Assembly (NCBI GenBank): GCA_028023455.1
Contig: JAQFVV010000013.1
Span: 4,652,001-4,716,000 of the forward strand
Direction: 5' to 3'
Origin: Epiperipatus broadwayi
Lineage: Eukaryota > Onychophora > Udeonychophora > Euonychophora > Peripatidae
Length of the DNA stretch: 64,000 bases
Shown: in pieces, positions 46,264-58,002 of the stretch
Position numbering within the stretch: position 1 is the first letter of the stretch
Layout: the number at the start of each line of letters is the position of its first letter
Translations under genes and position numbers: made by a program
The notes under the pieces: generated by a model
Database searches by the model: none
What the model saw: only the letters and a program-made list of their open reading frames with translations
What the model was told of the DNA's origin: nothing

Positions 46264-48004
46264 GAATATATGAAGAAATGCAAAGAAAGTAAAGGAGAAG
46301 AATAAAAGTATTACATTATTAATTATAATAAACTATAAATGCTCTAAACTGGAATTTTCAAAGTGACTATAAGGCTTATATTCTCTAGGCTTATATAGAG
46401 CTAATGTGTGCTTTTACAATTTTCCAGGTATACAAATATGACTTTATTTGTCAAAAAAATTGAATAACTTCAATCTTCAAGAAAGTAAATGCTTTTTGAT
46501 TTTCTAAATCTGCAGTAAATTTCCAGTAAACATTTATCTAAATAATTTATCCAATTGAATTTTCCAATTTAATGACAATTATTAAATAAGAAATTCAAAA
46601 ATTATAGGTTAAACCTGCTAGTGATGCTGCATATTTTCATCAAAAAGATAAATGGAAATCAACAACAGTAAGATAAATAATATATTAAGTAAACCAGGGG
46701 CATCGTGTAATAAACTATGAACTTTAAATGTGCACCAACTCTGAATAAAATTAATAATTTTGATAAATAAAACAAAATAAACCTCAAGTTGTCTATAGTA
46801 CTATACTATATTATGCAGAAATTGGCCTACTACATACTATAGAGAAAAAAGCACTAATCTGAAAATAGTCACAATATTTGTCTTTGTATAATAGACAAAA
46901 ATGATGAAACACAATCATCAATTTATTATGAATATGAAAAAATAGGTGGCCATTTTTGTGAACTATATTAGATAGATGTTATTTGTATAGACAGCAAATG
47001 AAAATTAAAGAATCTTAGTTTATAAAAATTCTAATTATTACAATGTTAAAATTTATAGTTTTTTTACTGTGCTGATTTACATTTTATAGTTTTCACTTGA
47101 AATAACTGCCAACAAAACTAAAGACTTGAATTGATAATTTCATAATCACTATCAAAACTAAAAATTCAATTAGACAATTGGTTATAATAATACAACTAAA
47201 AATTCATTTAGACAATTGGTTATCATAATACAATTTATATTTGTAGTAATCATTTTAATTTATTAAGCACTCATTTATAACTGAATAATTATTCAATATA
47301 ATTCCTTAAAAAACTTTTGCTTTAGTGGATTACTATGATATTCCATAACTATTGCAGTCTTTTCTATTCCTTTATTTTTACAAAATATATCAATAGAAGC
47401 ATTTTAAAAATTAAATGGCACAATTTTATCTATATATTTCTAGCATATAAAAGCGATTTACCCGCTGAAGAAGAAGCTATAAGTATCAACCAAAAAAAAA
47501 TCAATAGGTGTTTTATTAGTGACCAGACCTTATGTACATTAAATGCATTAGTGTAAATAGTAATTTACAGCTGACAGACAAAATTTGATAAAAATATAGC
47601 TCAACTCAGGGTCTTACTACCCATTTCAACATATTTTGGAGATTATAATATGCCTACTGCCTACTAACATAAAATTTGATAATATTCTTACAGAACATAA
47701 TTTTATTCCAAAATAACATTGAGAAGTAACTACAGAATAAGATATAGGAAGTAACCAATACAAACACAAATATAAAAAATTGTAGCTAGAAACACAAATT
47801 AAAATTTAAAACTGTAAGTAATGCAAGAACAGAATTCATTATTACATATATATTGTGATAATTATAATAACATAAAAATAAAAAATAAGTGATATTTATT
47901 TAATAACTTATATATATATGAAAAATAAATATTTAGTAGAAATTACTTTTAATGAGAGTCTTGTGCTTGGACGTTAGTTAACTAAATATTTCATTTTTGT
48001 TTTT
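46264..48004. other. Unidentified stretch with one short tandem duplication
   Basis: A 38 bp unit (AACTAAAAATTCA, then TTAGACAATTGGTTAT) is repeated at 47,156-47,231. The 73-codon frame at 47,335-47,556 has no recognised motif. Confidence 0.4.
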
Positions 48005-49432
48005 AGTTTTATCAAAAATAATCAAGATCCCCCCTTTCTTATTCAAGTGATTTCTCTCTTTCGTCAAAAGTTTGTTCACAACACTGAATCCTGCTTCCAC
48101 CAAATATGAAAAGTTGGAAAGACTATCAGAAATAAAAATACTTTATTGCATAAAGATAGATACAGCATTTGAAATTTATTTTACTCTCAGTGTCATATTT
48201 TGTTTGTAGTATCTCTTTTTGCAACTTAATTTCAACTTGTTATATTCACATTAAATGGGAACTCCATCCATGCATCCACTTCCAAGTTGATATTTTGAAA
48301 ACAAGTTTCCAAGTCAAGTTTTGAGTGTATAAAGTGGACTACTATATATTTCCAAGTCATTAATTGTAAGATCATCTTTGATTGACAACATAGGAAACTA
48401 ATTCAATTCCTTATTCATCATATTTTGTCTGAACAAATTTAATTTATCATTAAATAAACAAATTAATTTTTTGCATTCAATAAGAGTCATAATTTTTCCT
48501 TGGAGATGTAAATTAACTTCATTTGATTTGGTAAATGTATCAACTAAATTTTAAAAAAAATCAATTTTGTGTGTTTTTAATTTCTGGTACATATTCACTT
48601 CTTTGGCATTTTCAAAAAACTAATTTCACAAAATGTGCAAAACAGTTCCCTCTCAATAATGAACCCACTTCTGTGTAACCTTTGATAGCAGTCAACCATT
48701 GCTGGTACTCCATCTGTTGTGGAAGCAAGTATATTTGGTATACTATGTTTTTCAAAATAGATTTGTATTATAAATGGATAAATATATATACCTTTTGAAT
48801 CTCTAATAAGATTTCCTGACAAATAGCATTTCTTCTTGTAGTGAATTATTTTCATCGAAATAACGAACATAGGCCATTAAAAAAACATTATCATCACCTA
48901 TTGACTCATCTACTGGCAGAAAAAATAATTTTGTTTAAAGCATAGAAATAAATTGCTTTTCGACATCAACAACTATTTCATCAATCTGCCATCTAATTTT
49001 CTTATCACTAATTGACAAATTTTTCAGATCATTGGCTGGGTCCTGATGCATCATTGTCAATAAAAATATTTTGACAATTTTAGTAACTTTTTTCCAATAA
49101 TATGAGCCCCCCCCCCCTCATTTTTAGTAATAAGTCCAGATATCTGATAACTTGCTACAGGCCCAACTTTGGTTTTTCTTGAATACTTTTCAAAGAGATT
49201 ATGGTATTACATTTTGTAAATTATTCGTAAAAAACCTTTAAAATGTCTATGGGTTTTTCACTTTTATCTTTGTGTTTAGTATGAAGATGTTCTTACAATT
49301 GACATGGTTTCATTGCTTTGTTAGAAAACAATTTTTGACATGATAATCACATTGGCATGAATTCATTCACTGGCGATTCAATGAACTCATTCCAAATATT
49401 GAGTTATGAGTATACTTTTTCTTAGGAGATAT
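48005..49432 (-). pseudogene. hAT transposase fossil, SCAND3/ZBED type
   Basis: Read on the minus strand, the domains of a SCAND3/ZBED-like hAT protein appear in the right order over changing frames. The start is near ISPKKKYTHNS (about 49,400-49,432). A BED zinc finger follows: LSCQKLFSN, AMKPCQL and EHLHTKHKDK (49,266-49,347), in which the first cysteine codon is TGA (49,347-49,349). Next come SLKSIQEKPKLGL and VASYQISGLITKN (about 49,120-49,200). The first catalytic acidic block is VDESIGDDNVFLMAYVRYFD (about 48,858-48,920), then the STTDGVPAMVDC block (about 48,685-48,722). The hAT C-terminal dimerisation signature is SYLVEAGFSVVNKLL (about 48,066-48,115). Intact proteins are about 600 residues, whereas this relic spans about 1.4 kb. 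Terminal inverted repeats were not found. It could be a decayed transposon or a domesticated-family pseudogene. Confidence 0.85.
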
Positions 49433-51819
49433 AATGAAACTTGGGTACACTTAAAAAATAGACACAATTTTAACACAAAATTATTCTCCAAATGAACAAT
49501 CAACTAAACGGACAGAGTTCTATGCATATATTATTGTGTTGCAATCTACCAGATTTTGTTTCATTTTGGAATTTCATATTGAATGTGAAAATTTATGACA
49601 CACATTCAATACAAAATTCTAAATACTGACAATATGTTTAAAATATATAAATTGAATAAAAAAATTTATAAAACAGAATCATAAAATAAAGATATAGTTT
49701 TTAAAAAATTAAATAAAATTACTATGGTATTAAATTAATTACCATTATCAAAAGTCATAAAATGCCATCTGGCGGGCACTACTAACAATGCTGAAGACCC
49801 TTAGTCTAATTCAAGAATTAATTGATATTAAACATGATATCAAATAATAGTCAAAGTCTCTAAATAGCTAAATGTTTTGTTCTTGTAAATGAAAATGCTT
49901 ATTTATTTCTAGTGATAATCATTAACTTGATATTTAATTTTCTTGTTCATCAAAATAAATAAATAAACATTGTAATTAGCTTTTTCAAGTATAGGTACTA
50001 CTTTTAACTAAGTCTCTGATAATTAGAATTTAGATTTTTAAATCACCAAATGCTTGTTCAATTCAGAGCTGGTCTATTACTTTGAGGGCTTTTTATTTGT
50101 TCATATAAACCTAATTTCGAGTAGAATATTGGCTAAGAATTTCCCAGGGTTCCTTGGTGGTTACACAACATGCTAATTCATGCTATGAAAGCTAACTTTT
50201 ATGCTAATTACAGGACTTCTTGGATAACAAGAATGATTTTAAAAAAGTCAATCACTAATGATTAAAAAATCAATTATCTATGACCAACAGTTCCATCTGT
50301 GATTAGCATATCTTAATGAATTCTAATCTAAAAACCTACCTTTGACATAAATATAGACTTAGGAAGAGAAATGCTTTCTAATGATATATGGATGGAGGTA
50401 TAATAACATTTATTTTAAACTATTCTAATTAAATAATTTCTAATATTTTTATTGAAAATACTGTCAAAATATTCATACCAATTACGATCATGTGAATTGT
50501 TGCGCTCCAAAATGACTTAATATATTATATATATATTCCCAGACTGATCTATCATGTGTTTACTTTTGCAAGTTGATCAATGACATGTTCATTATGATGA
50601 CAGTCTACTCACTTCATTGCTGATTTTCTTTTCTTTATCAAAACTGTAAACTATAAGAAAGAGTGGTAAATAAAGCACTGTGTAACAATAGTAAAGTGCT
50701 CGGACAATTTAGTATTATATATTATCAATTTTTCTGTGCTCTATATGCTTTTCTAAATTATACTACCTTATAATTTGAACAAAATAAGCAAAAAATTCAG
50801 ATTATTTGATAGACTATTTGTCTTCCTGTCTATGGTATTCTCAAAAGATCATTTTGAAAAGAAAAAAAAAAAAAACAGAACTTTTTCAATAGACTATAGT
50901 ACCATTTTTCTATGATCCATGCACAACTCCTGGTAGGACTGTAAACCATGTTCTTAATTAATATAAAGGCATACTAATATCAGATGTTAATCCTTCATTC
51001 TTATTCTCTTTCTCTCTATGCACACATAAAGTGTTCAAAAAGCTACATGACATATGATGTTAGGCTATTAGATTCCATTCTCAGTATTTGATTTACTTAA
51101 TGCAGACAGTTTTTAGCTTATACAAATAATTCATTGCATAATTCTTTTGTTAATTGAATTTTGTTTAAATTTCCCTTCAAATGTATGTTTGCCATTAATC
51201 ATGGAAAAAAATATAAAAATATAACAAATGAAAATAATCATTATAATATATCACAAATCTAAAAGCTAATATATACTTTTTTCCACTTCATATAAGCGGA
51301 AAAAATTTGGATTTACATAAATTAGGATTACTTGTTTCTACTTATTTATTCTGCTCTTAATTTATTTTGAATTCTCTTTCTTGTGTCAATGTAGAAACAA
51401 CAAATTCACTTCATTGTTTGTTTGTGATATTTTTAAATTATGTCAAAAATTATAATTATTTTAGAATTTAAAAAAAAAGAAGTATTCAAAAATAAAATTT
51501 ATTTAAAAATAAATTTTCAAATATTTGAGGATGGAGCATTGGTTTCAAAAAGAAATAGAATATCCACTAACTTACATCTAAAAATGCAGGTAAACATAAA
51601 ACTGATATAGCAGTTCTTTAAGTCATGAAGAAGAATTTATTCAGAATAAGTAAAACAAAAAAGAAAATTAGAAATAAAATTATGATGAAAGCTATTTTTG
51701 TTTTGACTTTATAGATGTTAATAATTCCATTTTGTCATATTTTTAAAAAGTATTGTGAAGTGAGTTAAATTGTAGTCATTTTGAGATAAATCATTGAAAA
51801 AAAAATGTAAATGTAGAAG
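49433..51819. other. Unidentified stretch
   Basis: No feature was recognised. The G+C-richer word CTGGCGGGCACTACTAAC at 49,769 may be a trace of the end of the adjacent hAT element, but no matching inverted repeat was found beyond its 3' side. Confidence 0.35.
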
Positions 51820-52650
51820 TGATGAATTCTATTAAAACCAAAATCTGTAATTAAAATTTTTCAAACTACAAATAAAAAACTTACTAAAGCATTTTTCAGA
51901 GAAAATTATATTGCACTGGTTAGAAAAGAGTACACAATAAATTAGAAATTAATGCAGCTTTATACATTCAACTGAATAGATGTTTGCTACATAAAATCTC
52001 AACAAAGGTAATCATAGCATCATTATTTTCCAATATTATAATAATCTATAGCATTAATGAATTAGCAATAGACATTGGTATAGTTGACATCCAAAATGTA
52101 AAATTGTACTTTTATTTTGCAATGAATCTATAGATGTAATTGGTTTTGACATTTTGTTACTACTTGTTCTGTATAATTATCAATGATCTTCGATGCAATT
52201 TGTCAACATAAATGTGCAGAAATATTCAGTTTTTGAATTTCATTATTTAACTATCTTTAAGAAACTGTATTAAAATTTGCATTAATGATTCAAAAACAAT
52301 TAATAGAAAACTTTGTTGACATTTCACCAAACTGTACCAACAAGTAGTCACTATATTCTTCATTATGAAGCATTCACAGTGAAAAGAAATAATAATGTCT
52401 AATAAAACAAAAATAGCTAATTTGATTAAATCTCGATTCTTGAGTTAATATCTTTTTGACATTGGATGATTAAATGGAAAATATATAAAGCTACTTCCGT
52501 TACATACTAAAGTATGATAATTGTTTCACTAACCATTTTCTTTTAAACAAAACAATTTTCTTGAAAAACAAATTTTGGATATTCACTTTAATATTAAGCT
52601 GACATTTTCTCAAAAATAAACAGCATGAATTTCCCAATTCTTAAACGTTT
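51820..52650 (+). pseudogene. Second hAT-like transposase relic, heavily decayed
   Basis: Three short blocks lie on the plus strand in the order and rough spacing of the SCAND3/GTF2IRD2-type hAT family. CNESIDVIGFDILLL (from 52,116) corresponds to the L-D-E-S-T-D acidic block. SHYILHYEAFTVK (from 52,347) corresponds to the H-C-x-x-H-x-x-A-L-x-x-K block. LLPLHTKV (52,490-52,513) corresponds to L-x-H-T-E-V, and stop codons stand where R-W usually follow. A KIANLIKSRFLS stretch lies between the last two. Each block alone is weak, and their order is the evidence. It is on the opposite strand to the fossil at 48-49.4 kb, so it is a separate copy. Its ends are unknown. Confidence 0.5.
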
Positions 52651-54956
52651 CTAATTAGATTAGTATTCATAGAGACAAATTTAATTTGTAATTGATGTAC
52701 TGCTGATATACATGATCCAGTGCAAATTTTTCCAAATGACTAATTCATTATAATGCACATTCAAGCACGATAAAAGATACATTCACACTACAAGATCAAC
52801 CAAAAAAATTTAATATAACATATAAAAAGTTCAATGATAGAGTTTAAGTTTCCATATTGCAATTAAATTTTAAGAACTACTTGCTAAGGTTTGCTCAAAT
52901 ATCTAAACTTATTTGAAAGGTTTTTATTAATGGTCTTCCTTTTCCAATTTATGAGGCTGGATTTTTCTACATATTTCAACAAAAACAAAATAGCACAACA
53001 GACTGAATGCAGAGGCATCTTCGAGAATCCACTAGTTTTTCTTTACATTCGAAATGTAAAACAATACCACTTCTCACTATATACTCCAGCAACATATAAT
53101 CATAATGATTTATTATTGCTACTTTAAAATGAATAAGGAAATAAAGATTTTATAACTTTAATTTTTATTCCAATAAATATGATCAAATATACAAAGGTTC
53201 GTGTAAATAATAGCTCAGACAAAAAAGTTTGAAAACCGAGTTACAAAATTTTTTACACTTACAAGTCTATTTTAATCATTTTCAATTTCATTTTAATTTA
53301 CTATCTATTCCTTCATCAATAAACTAACATCCTATTGATCACTCTTTAAACTTTTATTCTCATCATAGTTTTAATATTTCAAATGCATCGTAAATTTAGT
53401 CAGCATTTATTAAACTTGTTTGCAACTAAACATTAGCAAATGTAATACATTGATAGTATATATTTTCCATGTCTATTTTTTGTTATAAATTTCCTAATAT
53501 CAATAATCTTTAAATTTATAGCGCATTTTTCGTACAAAATAATCTAATTTCTCAATAAAGACTAATGAAGCAAAAATTAATCTCTCTTTTCCTTATTCTG
53601 CACACATCTCAATTATACGTGTATGTAACATTTAATTGAACTTTGTTTGACCATAGGAAAAAAAAAAAAACTTTTAGTAAATTCAAAATTTACAATGATC
53701 TTAATTTAAAAATATATGTGTTTAACCAAACTCAATAAGACATAATCAATAATTTTAGAATATTTATTTTCAAGAAGAAAAAAATGCAAACTTTCAATAA
53801 AAATGAAGATAACTTATAATTCCTTCTAGTTCCTACCTTAATTAAAAAGAGGAAATCTTTTCCAACTAATCCGCGTACAATATTATTCTTTAATCTTATT
53901 TGAAGGTCATAACGAGACTGAACTATTTTAAACCAATAGCATTGTAGATTAAAATTAATAGCGAAAGGATGTAAGTAAACGTAGGTGTATACTGTACTAT
54001 AATTAATATATAGGGTATATGAGCACAAAACATACTGTACTTACATTGTGCTCATTAGATGTTAGGAAAATGCAATTTGTAAAATTTAATGTAATTTAAT
54101 AGATTATTAATTAAAACAGTGTTTATGCTTAATAAAATAACTCTACAGTGATTTGCGATTTAAATTTCAGAAAATGTTTCCCGACAATAAATAAATAAGA
54201 TATCAAATAGTATAATATATTTATTAAAAATAATCTATTTACTATATACATTTAATTTAAAAAGTTCACATTCGTTACAGTTGATACAAATTGATAACAT
54301 AATAACCAGCGGTTTAGAGGAATGCTGCGATTCCTTGCGAAACAAGTTTCTTCAACCATGATGACTTGTCTTGTGAAAGATGAGGCATTATTTGTCTCTA
54401 CTAGCTATTAATTCTGGACTTTAGCATTCTTCGTCTCGTTCTAAAATAACAGCGTGCGCTTCTGTGGGATTAATTCCAGCAAATTATTGATAACTGATCC
54501 AATAACATTGTCTTATTGCCTCATAACTGATTTCATTTTATAGCCAAATGAATGTTGTATTTTTTGCTATTAGCTATTTATTTACTTTACTTGTTTCATT
54601 GATCAGCTGTATTATTTTGATTGCTTTGTAATTTTGTCAAGCCCATTGTTTAAAAATAAGTTTAAGTTCAGTCTACAATATTCCCTCTCCCAGGTTAAAA
54701 TTTGTTTTGAAAGTACATAATTCTTGAGATAAGCTAGTCGCTGTCTAGATCATCTTCTGATCTGATTTCATCATCATTGAGTCTAATGTCTGTAAATCTT
54801 GCAATTGATGTTCTGCTTGACTCATCAGTATCTGATCTTGTATATCTGTGCTGGTGCTGCTGTTATCCATCTAAAGTTGGATAATGGCTGTCTGAAGGCC
54901 CTTTTTATTTACAATTTTCTATCCTCACCAATTTATGCCATCTATCAGATGATAAT
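52651..54956. other. Unidentified stretch
   Basis: A 78-codon plus frame (52,891-53,127) may be a further part of the hAT-like relic, but it has no motif to prove it. A 98-codon minus frame (53,732-54,028) is not recognised. Around 54,300-54,500 the sequence is less A+T-rich, with several CpGs, and holds no recognised feature. Confidence 0.4.
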
Positions 54957-55160
54957 ACTTAATAAATGTCTATCTAATGCTGTCCTATCCAAACATCTCC
55001 AGACTATTTTCTAATGTTATGGCTTTTATCAATGAAAAGTTTTTTTTTGATTTTTTTTGAACAGTGCTCTTGAATCTTTTGGATTTAATGCAACTTTTCT
55101 CTACCATCCATTTTTTAACTTATATGTATACATTATTAGTTTATCAGTCCAAAATGAAAA
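54957..55160. repeat. Palindrome family P, single arm (copy 2)
   Basis: Landmarks match one arm of the palindrome at 13,637-14,409 in the same order: TGTCCTATCCAAACATCTCC, AGACTATTTTCTAATGTTAT, GGCTTTTATCAATGA, a GGATTTAATGCAAC block, CCATCCATTTTTTA and TCAGTCCAAAATGAAAA. The second arm is absent nearby. Confidence 0.7.
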
Positions 55161-56206
55161 ACATTTTTTCCCAATCTAAACCTGTTTGCTTGCATAATTA
55201 TTTTAAATTGCTATGCCTGTTTTCTACATATGTTTTAGCAGTTGAAACACCATTTTAATATATATTTAGATATTAAATAAAGTACCTTTATTAGTAATAG
55301 TACCTCTTGCTTTACAATTATTAACATATTGATTTTGAGGTTACTTCTACTTTAATGAGTGATCCATGAGGCACAGTAACCTAGCCAGATTTTGTTAGAT
55401 AGGCATTTACTGCTTCCTTTTCTCTTCAACGGCAGACAAAATCCTTAAATAGAACTGTCTATACAAACTTTTCTAAATAAAAACTATTATCCTAAATTCA
55501 GGTCCCTTATGACTCTCATTGATGGTTGTATTTCCTTATGCAAAGATTGCAACTATGGATTCCTAGTCTCTTAAATATATGTCATTGCTTTCTCAGCAGC
55601 AAGGACTTGTAAAAATAAATATAAAAAAAGTGAATGGATATAAAAGAATCAATTTGAAAAGTGCTTTACATTGCAATGGTCAGAAAGTATAGTGGCTTTA
55701 ACCTGACCCAGATACATAGATAAAAGTTTGAATTTCATCCATCCCTCTAGATCATATCTAAGCGACTCACTCCCTTAACCTCACAAGAGTTAATTTTCTT
55801 AATGCAGCCCGGTGGTCAAGTAGAGATAAGACTCCTAGGAATACTAGTTAAAGTACTGGTTAGGTTTAAACGTATAAAATAATGAACCATCTACACCTTG
55901 TTACTGTTATATTTTATAGTTTATTGTTGTTATAAGAATGTCTATATTTCATTTAATATATTTACAAATAATTTGAGAAATTACCCATGTGTGTACATAA
56001 GATACAATTGTAGCTTACAATTTTGAAATAAAATTAAAAAAACATTTGATATATATATATTATTAAAAAGGGATGAATTTGATTAGGTAGAGAGAAGGTG
56101 TGGAAATCAATCTATGGCATGTGAATATGGTAAAGTGAATATTCCTTAATTAGTTAAACAAGCTAATAGCTAACTTAAACATAACCTCATTTATGCTAAA
56201 ATATAC
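55161..56206. other. Unidentified stretch with a tRNA-like segment
   Basis: At 55,812-55,874 an A-box-like TGGTCAAGTAG and a weak B-box-like GGTTTAAACGT have tRNA-like spacing and could be a decayed SINE head. Nothing else was recognised. Confidence 0.3.
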
Positions 56207-56542
56207 AGTAATAGTATGAAAACTGAACCCTACCGTCTGATGGTGCTGTTTTTCACAAAATGCACATCAATATACCGTTTTAGTGGCCTTAACTTACGGC
56301 TGACAGTACAAGGTGTTTTTTGAACCATAACAGGTCGCCTGAGGGCGATGTATTCTACGATTACATAACAAAATACTATCCCCATTGCATTGCGACAGTA
56401 TTCGTCAAGTGAGCACTCTTGAACTCTCGCTACAGTCTGATTTGATGGTGGACGTATTTAAAAGAGACGAAACTGCAAAAATTCATTGTCGGAAATTTTT
56501 TAGAAAACGTAGTGGAATTAGTATTCCATATTAAGAATTGTC

Positions 56543-56851
56543 ATGTCATCACACACGCTTCCCTATGCTTTTGAACTGCACACAACTCGAAAAGGTTCTT
56601 CTTTTCAGCAGAGTTTTTTTCCGAATTCGTGCACAAATGCCCGTTTACACGCAAATCCGTGTGAGAACTGTCAAATGTCATCTGCAAGTTGTCCGAATTG
56701 GTCGAAGCTGAGTGAATTGCCGGCCAGCCACACAAGTGGACACACAATATTGTGTTTCCCCAGAAAGAGAATCCCCTGCAAGAGTACCTATGTAGGTCTG
56801 CATAAGGGAAGTTGTTGGTTCGAAGGCTCCAAAATCCCGTTACAGCTTTGA
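56543..56851 (+). pseudogene. Merlin/IS1016-like transposase N-terminal fragment
   Basis: This 102-codon open frame begins at ATG 56,543. It holds a zinc-ribbon-like C-x2-C (CENC, codons 40-43), further cysteines at codons 50 and about 73-80 (LCFPRKRIPC), and then VGLHKGSCWFEGSKIPL (from 56,789). The last segment corresponds to the S-x-R-K-G-S-W/F-F-E-x-S-K motif just before the DDE domain of Merlin and IS1595-group transposases. The stop at 56,849 cuts the protein there. Intact Merlin proteins are about 270-330 residues, so only the DNA-binding third remains. A minus-strand frame (56,541-56,747) over the same DNA is a shadow. The family call is fairly firm because the motif, inverted repeats and target duplication agree. 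Confidence 0.55.
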
Positions 56852-57119
56852 GGCTTCCCTGTTATTTTATTTGCGTGTTACGTTTAACTGCTGTTTTTTT
56901 ATGTCCCTGTAAATGGTGCTGTTTTGTTGGTTTTTTTTTTTTACTTGTTTTGCTTCACAACTTGCCCAAATTTCATTTCTTTTTGATTCAATAAATTATT
57001 TTATGGGGAGACTTGTTGTTGTTTTTGTTGTTCACATGATTATAAAGTAGGTAGATAATATTTGATAAGTTTCATTAATAGTTAAAGTAGATAATATTTT
57101 ATTATACCAAAAAAATAGA

Positions 57120-57930
57120 ACTCTGCGGTAACATAATAAAATGTTCAAAAAGAAAATCCAAAAAGAAGTCAATAATTAAAAATCAAATTAAACCTTCCCG
57201 CCACCCCACCTCCTCGGCTTAAAAAAATGTGTCCTTTAAAAACGAAACTGTTTATGTCTTTTTTTTAAATTAAAGGTCCAAAAAATTAAGGAAGAACTTT
57301 TTGCTATCATATAAAGCTTTCTGTAGTGTAAAGATTTGAAACAAAAAAAAAAAAAGATGACAATTCAAAATCAAAACAAACCCTCCACCCTCTTGGTTTA
57401 TTCAAAAGTACCGAATTGTTGAAGTCTTTCAGCAAATCGAAACATCAACCAAAAAAAAAAGAAGATAGGTTAAAAGCAAACAACCAACCCACCCCCCACC
57501 ATCTAAAAACAATAAAGTGTTTGTTACCGTATTTTTGTGTAAACAAACTGACGGAGTGTTAATCGATAATTCAAAAGCAAACCAATACTCCTACACTGTC
57601 TAAAAACAAAATGTTTGTTTCTTAAAAAAAAACGAACCCCCCCCCAAAAAAAAAAATGTGTGAAAAAAAAAATTTGGTTTACCGTAAATAATATTATATA
57701 AAGAAACCTACAGACAGTTAGTCATTAATTTAAAACAAACCAACACCTTTAGACCATCTAAAAACAAAGTATTTGTTTATTAAAAACAAAAAAAAAACCT
57801 GGGTGGAATAAAAAAAAAACTTTGGTGGTTTACCGTCGCCGACAAAAAAAAATTAAAAACCGGTTGAAAAAAAGAAAAACTTTTACCATAATATTATGTA
57901 AACAAATAGACGGCCTGTGAATCGGTATAT
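57120..57930. repeat. A-rich tandem array inside Merlin-like element B
   Basis: Diverged units of about 130-200 bp recur with the words TTACCGTA, GTAAACAAA, GACGG...TGTTAATCG, AAAACAAACC(A/C)AC and ATCTAAAAACAAAGTATTTG, for example near 57,522, 57,677 and 57,880. The last unit (GACGGCCTGTGAATCGGTAT) runs directly into the right inverted repeat. The array may therefore have grown by duplication of subterminal sequence. Long A runs and C runs interrupt it. Confidence 0.75.
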
Positions 57931-58002
57931 TGATGTGAATTGGGCAAAAAAGAGCACCATCAAACGGTAGGGTTCAGTATTCATACTATTACCAAATATA
58001 CA

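Larger units (their letters stand above)
56207..57993 (+). mobile_element. Merlin-like transposon B with both ends and target duplication
   Basis: Terminal inverted repeats of about 65-70 bp match closely. Reading inward, both ends give GTAATAGTATGAA, ACTGAACCCTACCGT, TGATGGTGCT and CACATCAATATACC. The word AAATATAC(A) occurs immediately outside both ends (56,199-56,207 and 57,994-58,002), an 8-9 bp target duplication. This duplication length is typical of Merlin and also of hAT, P and Mutator elements. The zinc-ribbon remnant inside favours Merlin. The right half of the element is an A-rich tandem array (57,120-57,930) where the DDE domain would be. The element is non-autonomous. Matching ends and a clean duplication suggest a fairly recent insertion compared with the rest of the window. 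Confidence 0.8.

Noticed and set aside
49105-49119. C run (also 18,034-18,047, and a G run at 21,867-21,880) as possible G-quadruplex sites
   Set aside because: These are single homopolymer runs without the four spaced G tracts, and such runs are frequent slippage products in this DNA.
56541-56747. 68-codon minus-strand frame in Merlin-like element B
   Set aside because: The plus strand carries the zinc-ribbon and KGS-x-x-FEG motif, so this is a shadow frame.
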